Below, in pieces: positions 59,276 to 64,000 of a stretch of DNA of 64,000 bases. The notes under the pieces were generated by a model, which made no database searches, was not told the origin of the DNA, and worked only from the letters and a program-made list of their open reading frames with translations. Origin of the DNA: Kitasatospora sp. NBC_00240 (GTDB lineage: Bacteria; Actinomycetota; Actinomycetes; Streptomycetales; Streptomycetaceae); contig NZ_JAPEMU010000001.1 of assembly GCF_026342405.1 (NCBI RefSeq), positions 7,936,001 to 8,000,000 on the forward strand. Reading direction: 5' to 3'. Made by a program: the position numbers and the translations under genes. How positions within the stretch are numbered: position 1 is the stretch's first letter; every line of letters begins with the position of its first letter.

Positions 59276-61626
59276 TACGAGACCAGGTTGACCGGGCTCG
59301 TGCCGGTGGGCGTCACCGCCCCCGTGTTGTTGATGATGTGGGTGATGGTGCCCTGGTAGTTCAGGGACACCGTGAGCAGCGAGTGGAAGCGGACGCCGCT
59401 GTTGTCGGGCACCTCGAAGGCGTGGTAGTTGGCCACCGAGGGATTGACGTTGAAGTAGCAGTAACTGCCGAGCCCCCAGGCCTCGTGGCTGGTGACGTTG
59501 GTGCCGACCTTGTAGGCGGCGTAGCCGTTGACCGAGGCGGAACTCTTCCAGGCCGCCTGGTTCGGCACGTCGTACGGGTTCTCGTTCTGGAAGAAGATGG
59601 TGCGCCCGCCCTGGCCGTTCCAGATGACTTCGTACTTCTGGTAGTGCTCGACGAACAGGCCGGTGGCGAGCACGTTGTCGCCGTTGACGATCAGGCCGGT
59701 GTCGGCGGTGTTGGTGGTCCAGCCGATGGTCCCGGCGTTGCCGTGGTCGGCGCGCCAGGCCCAGATGTGGTCGATGATGGTGTTGCCGCTGTTGACGACC
59801 AGGCTGTTGGTGGCCTTGCCGGCGAGCTGGCCGCCGATCCGGAAGAACACGTCCTGGACGGTGGTCGGGTTGGCGGCGTGGCTCGCGCCGGAGCCGGACG
59901 GGCCGACGGTCAGCAGCGCCTGGGAGTTGGTGGTGCCGGCGTCGAGGAGCAGACCCTTGATCCGGACCCCGTCCACGTCGGCGACCTGCATGGCGTCGAC
60001 GCCGTTGTCGGGGACGAAGGTCGGGTAGCCGATGCCGAGGACCACCGTGTTGGCGCGGTTGACGTTGAGCGTCTGGTTGAGGTGGTAGACACCCGGGGTG
60101 ACGAACAGGTTGCAGCCCTGGGCGAGGGCGTTGTTGATGGTGGCGGCGGTGTCACCGGCCTTGACGACGTAGAACTGGCTCATCGGCAGGGAACTGCCCG
60201 GGGTGCTGCCGCCGGCCCAGCTCGGGCCGGACGCGTTGGTGCGCAGGCTCGGCAGGAAGACGCGGTAGCGGTTGGAGCTGTCGACGTACAGGTACGGGAC
60301 GTCGCGGGAGACCGGGGTGGTGGCGAGCACCGTCTCGGGCGGGGTGGGGAAGGTGTTGGCCGGGGCGCCCTGGACGCCGGAGAAGACCATGTTCCACACG
60401 CCGCCGTCCCAGCTGCCGAGGCCGCTGTCCCGGGTGTACCACTGCTGCTGGGAGATCGACGCCATCTGGCCGGTGACCCGGCTGTCGGCGACGTACCCGC
60501 CGCTCGCCCAGCCGTAACTGGCCGGGTAGAGAGCGAGGTTGCCGTGCACGTCGATCCGGCGGAACGGGGCGGCCTGAGCCACCGCCCAGCGGTTGGTGCC
60601 GCCGCCGGGGTTGATGGTGAGGTTCTCGGCGCTGCGCCAGAAGTTCTGGGTGGCGTTGCCCGCGTCCGAGGCGTTGAAGGCGTCGACCGTGATGTTGCCG
60701 TTGATGGTCACCTGGCCGGGCTCCTGGCCCAGGCCCGCCACCGAGGTGTAGAAGCCGACGTTGTCGTTGACGTTGTACGTGCCCGGCTTGAACAGGTCGG
60801 CCACCCGGTTGGAGCTGAACTGCGCCGACAGGGTGTCCTTCATCTGGTTGAAGTGGGCGTCCAGCTGCGCCTGGACGGTGGCGGCCGGCATGCTGGGGTC
60901 GTAGATGTGCACGTTGGGCCCGAAGTCGGGCGTGTCCGACTGCACCGGGCAGCTGGTCTGGGTGCCGCCGATGGTGTAAGTCGCCGTGGCCACCGAGGAG
61001 TCGGTGAGGCCCGACGCCTGGGCGAAGGCCTTGACGGTGCCGCTGGCGGTGACGCTGATCGGCCCGCTGTACACCGGGGAGCTGCCGTTCGGCGTGGAGC
61101 CGTCGCGGGTGTAGCGGATGGTCGCGCCGGCGGTGGCGTCCGAGATCGTCACCGTCTGGGCCGTGGCGTACTGCCCGCCGGCCGGGCTGAAGGTCGGCTG
61201 CGCCACCTGGCCGCCGGTGCTGCCGCCCTGCGTGTAGGTGAAGTGCGGGGTGTCGTACTGCGGGCCGCTCTTCTCGTAGGTGAACCAGTAGTCCAGGACG
61301 TTGCCGGTGGCGAGGCCGCTGACGGTGTGCGTCCAGGTGCCGGCGCCGTTGACCATCCGGACGTTCTGCTGGTTGGCCGCGTTGACCAGGTAGTGGACGT
61401 CGACGTAGAGCGCCGCCGTGGCCGGGGTGAACGAGATCTTCGCCTGGGTCGCGCTGGTGGCGCCGACGCTCTGGGTGTAGTCGGGGGACGCGGCGGCGGC
61501 CGTGCCGGCCGCCGGGGCCAGGCCGAGCCCGCCGAGCAGGAGCGCCAGGACGGCGAGCAGCAGCGGGACGCCGCGGGCGCCCTGCCGTGGGCGCGGGGAG
61601 CGCGGGAGCGTTCTGCGGTGCGTCAT
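59269..61626 (-). CDS. Secreted multidomain beta-helix glycosidase-like protein
   Basis: The 785-residue exported protein has a signal peptide to ~45. A CBM56-like glucan-binding module (~48-130: YTQSVGATSATQAKISFTP, DYWFTYEKSGPQYDTPHFTY) follows. Then comes a chitobiase-C-terminal-like beta-sandwich (~137-215: TVTISDATAGATIRYTRDGS). A long parallel beta-helix (~225-785) carries repeats such as GVRIKGLLLDAG and NTIIDHIWAWRADHG. The combination suggests a GH55-like beta-1,3-glucanase; the catalytic residues cannot be fixed here. A CebR-like palindrome lies far upstream. GGAAGG lies 11 nt before ATG 61626. Confidence 0.8.
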   Translation of the reverse strand: MTHRRTLPRSPRPRQGARGVPLLLAVLALLLGGLGLAPAAGTAAAASPDYTQSVGATSATQAKISFTPATAALYVDVHYLVNAANQQNVRMVNGAGTWTHTVSGLATGNVLDYWFTYEKSGPQYDTPHFTYTQGGSTGGQVAQPTFSPAGGQYATAQTVTISDATAGATIRYTRDGSTPNGSSPVYSGPISVTASGTVKAFAQASGLTDSSVATATYTIGGTQTSCPVQSDTPDFGPNVHIYDPSMPAATVQAQLDAHFNQMKDTLSAQFSSNRVADLFKPGTYNVNDNVGFYTSVAGLGQEPGQVTINGNITVDAFNASDAGNATQNFWRSAENLTINPGGGTNRWAVAQAAPFRRIDVHGNLALYPASYGWASGGYVADSRVTGQMASISQQQWYTRDSGLGSWDGGVWNMVFSGVQGAPANTFPTPPETVLATTPVSRDVPYLYVDSSNRYRVFLPSLRTNASGPSWAGGSTPGSSLPMSQFYVVKAGDTAATINNALAQGCNLFVTPGVYHLNQTLNVNRANTVVLGIGYPTFVPDNGVDAMQVADVDGVRIKGLLLDAGTTNSQALLTVGPSGSGASHAANPTTVQDVFFRIGGQLAGKATNSLVVNSGNTIIDHIWAWRADHGNAGTIGWTTNTADTGLIVNGDNVLATGLFVEHYQKYEVIWNGQGGRTIFFQNENPYDVPNQAAWKSSASVNGYAAYKVGTNVTSHEAWGLGSYCYFNVNPSVANYHAFEVPDNSGVRFHSLLTVSLNYQGTITHIINNTGAVTPTGTSPVNLVSYP

Positions 61627-61877
61627 GGGGTGGTGGTCCTTCCCTCTTCATCGCGGTGCGGTGGGTGCGACGGCACGGGACGGCACCGGCCGGCCCCTTG
61701 GCGGGGGCCGGTCGGCGTCCGGGACACACGGGCGAGCGCTGCGCCATGGGTGCGGTCGCGAGATGGCGGCAGGTGCGCGGAGGGAGGGCGCCTCCGGCAG
61801 GTGCCGAACTCCGGGCGCGCCGGATCCGCCCGGTCGAGGCCGGGAGGGCGCGGCGGCAGCCCCGGTCGGTGGGACGC

Positions 61878-61967
61878 CTACGGCGTCGGGGGGCCTCCCG
61901 GCGGTCGCCGGTGGTGGCGGACGGGAGGCGGTCCGGTCCTGGCCGAGGTCGCGGTGAAAGAAGGCAC
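61878..61967 (-). CDS. Possible 29-residue leader reading frame
   Basis: GTG 61967 has AAGGAG 6 nt upstream and opens a 29-codon frame (VPSFTATSARTG...). The peptide is Pro/Arg-rich with no signature. It lies in the long leader of the glucanase-like gene, between it and the operator-like palindrome. It may be chance; the ribosome site is the only positive evidence. Confidence 0.25.
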   Translation of the reverse strand: MPSFTATSARTGPPPVRHHRRPPGGPPTP

Positions 61968-62159
61968 GGCCTTCTCCTTAGTGGCGGGCATCGCTGCGCC
62001 GGCCCTGGCGGGGACCCGCACCGGTGGGGGTGGAGACGGTCCGGTGGGGGAGCGCCGCGGCGGCTCCGCGGTCCGGGGCAACGATGGGTGGGGGAGTGGG
62101 GGGATGGCGCTCAGCGGTGCGGGGTGGGGGGTGCCGGTGGGCGCGCGGGCGACGCCCGG

Positions 62160-62173
62160 TGAGAGCGCTCTCA
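62160..62173. promoter_or_regulatory. CebR-like LacI-family operator
   Basis: TGAGAGCGCTCTCA is a perfect 14-bp palindrome, close to the CebR box TGGGAGCGCTCCCA that controls glucan/cellulose-use genes in streptomycetes. It is 534 nt upstream of the glucanase-like start. Confidence 0.6.
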
Positions 62174-62392
62174 ATTCCAGGACGGTACCAGCCGCCGCCG
62201 GGGCCGCCAAGGGGAAGCGCGAGAAAGGCGCGGGTGGCCTCTGTGCTCAACTCACCTTTCCGACATGGGGGCTGGCCCTGCCGGCCGTGCCGGCCCGGTG
62301 TGGCCGCCCGCCCCGCCCCGGCCGCCGCGGCGGGTGCCCGGAGCAGGAGAAGAGCCCCCGGCCGGACCGTGGCCCGCCGCCCCGCGGTGCCG

Positions 62393-63409
62393 TCACCTCG
62401 CCGGGGCCGGCCGGACCGGTGCGGGCGTGCGTTTGGCGGCTCGGCTCACGATGGCCGTCTCCACGTGGGAGATGCCCAGGCCCACCAGGTCATGGGAGAG
62501 GAAGCCGTAAAGGGCCGTCAGGTCCGGGAAGTACCCGGCCGCGTGCAGGTTGGAGGGACCCGACGTCGCGAACGCCCCGTGCACCGAGGGGTGGTCGGCC
62601 AGTGCCTGCCCGGCGGTGGCCAGATGGTCGGGGGCCACGTGCAGCAGGAGTTTGGCCTCGATGGGCAGCCCGAGTCGGCGTGGCTCGACCAGGACCTGGG
62701 TGATCAGGCGTCCCTGGGAGGCGAGTTGGGCGAGACGTCGGCGCACCGTGCTCTCCGGGTGGCCGGTGCGCGCGGCCAGGGCCGCGGCGCTCAGTCGGGC
62801 GTCGAGGGTGAGGGCGTCGATCAGGGACTGTTCCAGGGCGTCGGCGTCGACGCCGTAAGGGCCCGCGGCACCGTCGGCCGGCCCCTCGGGGGCGGGTGCG
62901 GCCGGGATCAGCGCCGCGCGTTCGGCCGCGGTCAGCACCTGGTGGCGCCACTCGGAGGTGAGCCGGAAGACATGCAGGATCGTGGCGCTCTCCAGCGACG
63001 TCACCGCCTGGGTGGAGGGCAACTGCCGGAAGACCAACGGGTCGCGGGAGCCCGGCTCGGTACGGGCGACCGCGAAGATCTCGTCACCCGAGGTGGTGAC
63101 GTCGATGAACGGGACGTCCTCGCGCGCCGCGAGCGCGGCCACGATCGTGTCGAGCTTTCCGCGCAGGACTCGGATGCGCAGGAACAGTGCCCCGGCCGAG
63201 CCGCCGTTGCGCGGTCGCGCCACGGGTGAGATCACCACGCGCACGGTGCCGTCGGCGCCGAGCACCTGCAGGCGGCGCCGCACGGTGGCGGGGCTGAGCC
63301 CCAGCACCTGGGCCGCCCGCTCCGCCGTGAGGCGGCCGTCCCACTGCAACGCGGCCACCAGCCGCTGATCCGTGAGGCTCAGTACGGAATCCGCCGATGC
63401 GCGTGCCAT
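62393..63409 (-). CDS. Double-module Lrp/AsnC-family regulator
   Basis: The 338-residue protein is made of two tandem Lrp-like units. Each has a winged helix (unit 1: LTDQRLVAALQWDGRLTAERAAQVLGLSPATVRRRLQVL; unit 2: LIDALTLDARLSAAALAARTGHPESTVRRRLAQL, ~195-235) followed by a beta-alpha ligand domain. It probably senses an amino acid or related metabolite. It is divergent from an alpha/beta hydrolase gene, its most likely target. There is no strong ribosome site before ATG 63409. Confidence 0.9.
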   Translation of the reverse strand: MARASADSVLSLTDQRLVAALQWDGRLTAERAAQVLGLSPATVRRRLQVLGADGTVRVVISPVARPRNGGSAGALFLRIRVLRGKLDTIVAALAAREDVPFIDVTTSGDEIFAVARTEPGSRDPLVFRQLPSTQAVTSLESATILHVFRLTSEWRHQVLTAAERAALIPAAPAPEGPADGAAGPYGVDADALEQSLIDALTLDARLSAAALAARTGHPESTVRRRLAQLASQGRLITQVLVEPRRLGLPIEAKLLLHVAPDHLATAGQALADHPSVHGAFATSGPSNLHAAGYFPDLTALYGFLSHDLVGLGISHVETAIVSRAAKRTPAPVRPAPAR

Positions 63410-63538
63410 GAGGACAAGTTTCGCTCATCGCGGCGGGCTGCGGGGCCCGTCCCGGGAACCCGGAGCCAGCATGGATGTCATCCGCCCCGCCCCGTCCCCG
63501 ACGTCCGTCGGCGAACCCGAGCCATGGAAGGAGTACCG

Positions 63539-63583
63539 ATGATCCTCGACCCGCGTATCTGGTTCCCCGGCCTGACCAGCTGA
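63539..63583 (+). CDS. Candidate 14-residue leader peptide
   Basis: ATG 63539 has GGAAGGAG 5 nt upstream, one of the strongest ribosome sites in the window, and opens a 15-codon frame MILDPRIWFPGLTS ending in TGA. An in-frame ATG five codons earlier lacks a ribosome site. A 12-bp hairpin follows 42 nt later, before the alpha/beta hydrolase start. The layout fits a leader peptide controlling an attenuator, or a tiny translated peptide. Confidence 0.5.
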   Translation: MILDPRIWFPGLTS

Positions 63584-63625
63584 TCGCCGGCACCGCCAGG
63601 ACTGCCAACGGCCCTCCTGCGCAAG

Positions 63626-63655
63626 GGGCCTGCGGTGCGACGACACCGCAGGCCC
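63626..63655 (+). terminator. 12-bp hairpin in the leader of the hydrolase gene (attenuator candidate)
   Basis: Arms 63626-63637 and 63644-63655 pair perfectly with a 6-nt loop. It lies between the small leader frame and GTG 63705; no T-run follows. Confidence 0.6.
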
Positions 63656-63704
63656 GCGGTTCTCCCAGCGCCCCGAGAACGACAGACCTACCACGGAGGC
63701 CCAA

Positions 63705-64000
63705 GTGCCCGCGTTCGACCGACGAGAAGAAGTACGCTTCGCCAGCGGCCGCACCACCTGCGCCGCCTGGCACTACCCGGGGTCCGACGGCGGCTGCGTG
63801 ATCATGGCCGGCGGAACCTCGGTGACCAAGGAACCGGCCACGGACCAGTTCGCCGCACGGTTCAACGACGCCGGCCTCGCCGTCCTCGCCTTCGACCACC
63901 GAAGGTTCGGGGAGAGCGGGGGCACGCCGCGCCAGATCGTCCGCCTGGACGAGCAGGTCGCCGACTGGCACGCCGCGATCGAGTACGCGGCCGGTCTGCC
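63705..64000 (+). CDS. Alpha/beta hydrolase (3' end missing)
   Basis: The first 98 residues are present. VRFASGRTTCAAWHYPG is followed by GCVIMAGGTSVTKEP (oxyanion region) and LAVLAFDHRRFGESGGTPRQ, the start of an alpha/beta hydrolase of the dienelactone/S9-like group. The nucleophile elbow lies beyond the window. GTG 63705 has GGAGG 5 nt upstream. It is divergent from the Lrp-type regulator and preceded by a leader frame and hairpin. Confidence 0.88.
   Translation, partial: MPAFDRREEVRFASGRTTCAAWHYPGSDGGCVIMAGGTSVTKEPATDQFAARFNDAGLAVLAFDHRRFGESGGTPRQIVRLDEQVADWHAAIEYAAGL

Larger units (their letters stand above)
61627..62392. promoter_or_regulatory. Long upstream region of the glucanase-like gene
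   Basis: This 766-nt region contains the palindrome at 62160-62173 and a possible short reading frame with a ribosome site at 61967-61878. Other open frames are Pro/Arg-rich and unsupported. Confidence 0.5.

Noticed and set aside
58978..62703. A 1,241-codon open frame on the plus strand
   Set aside because: It is a shadow of the secreted beta-helix gene on the other strand; composition is Gly/Val/Arg-rich with no domain signal.

Overview
The window is high-GC actinomycete DNA, almost certainly Streptomycetaceae (Streptomyces or Kitasatospora). The evidence is a spore-pigment type II polyketide locus, a chaplin, a WhiB-like regulator, a melC1-melC2 tyrosinase pair, a ureABCFGD operon, murT-gatD, the codon bias and the many long GC-rich hairpins at gene ends. 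It reads as ordinary chromosome arm or core-flank sequence with housekeeping and developmental genes mixed. I see no rRNA, tRNA, CRISPR array, intact insertion sequence or integrase.

Layout. 1-0.7 kb: end of a secreted beta-helix protein. 0.77-11 kb: a whiE-like spore-pigment locus. Seven genes run leftward (whiE I, cupin II, KS III, CLF IV, ACP V, aromatase/cyclase VI, cyclase VII) and a divergent FAD hydroxylase (VIII) runs rightward. A small-molecule O-methyltransferase lies beyond the left end, and a class F-like sortase with a candidate surface protein sits between it and the operon. 11-16.2 kb: 6-phosphogluconate dehydrogenase, two small unknown proteins (one His/Asp-repeat and tail-anchored), a type II NADH dehydrogenase, a short chaplin and a WhiB1/WblE-type iron-sulphur regulator. 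16.3-23 kb: an APC permease divergent from the urease operon. 23-34.6 kb: SRPBCC protein, DUF2254 membrane protein, DHA2 efflux pump with divergent TetR repressor, Tat-exported flavin amine oxidase, CtaG-like copper/oxidase assembly protein and small proteins. 34.9-41 kb: a 1,244-residue secreted subtilisin with its TrmB/LuxR-type regulator, then gene-poor sequence with remnant-looking reading frames. 41-54.8 kb: D-lactate dehydrogenase family enzyme, tyrosinase operon, pfkA, murT-gatD, a TM-ACT-GNAT fusion, a PLP decarboxylase, an unusual 14-cysteine secreted protein and glmS. 55-64 kb: a dinucleotide-binding oxidoreductase, a PIG-L deacetylase, DedA, DUF1918, TetR, a small secreted protein, a secreted beta-helix glucanase candidate, a double-module Lrp regulator and the start of an alpha/beta hydrolase preceded by a tiny leader reading frame and a hairpin.

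How they work together. Several units serve development and the cell surface: spore pigment, chaplin, Wbl regulator, sortase/surface protein, melanin, lipid II amidation (MurT-GatD) and amino-sugar supply (GlmS). Genes are closely packed, and convergent pairs are commonly separated by long perfect hairpins. Short tandem repeats recur, both in coding sequence (multiples of 3) and between genes.

Most worth a second look: the 14-Cys HELGH protein at 51063-52181, the leader-peptide/hairpin arrangement at 63539-63655, the His/Asp repeat protein at 12700-13260, the TM-ACT-GNAT protein with a credible internal start at 47916-49313, and the Glu at the CLF position that is normally Gln.
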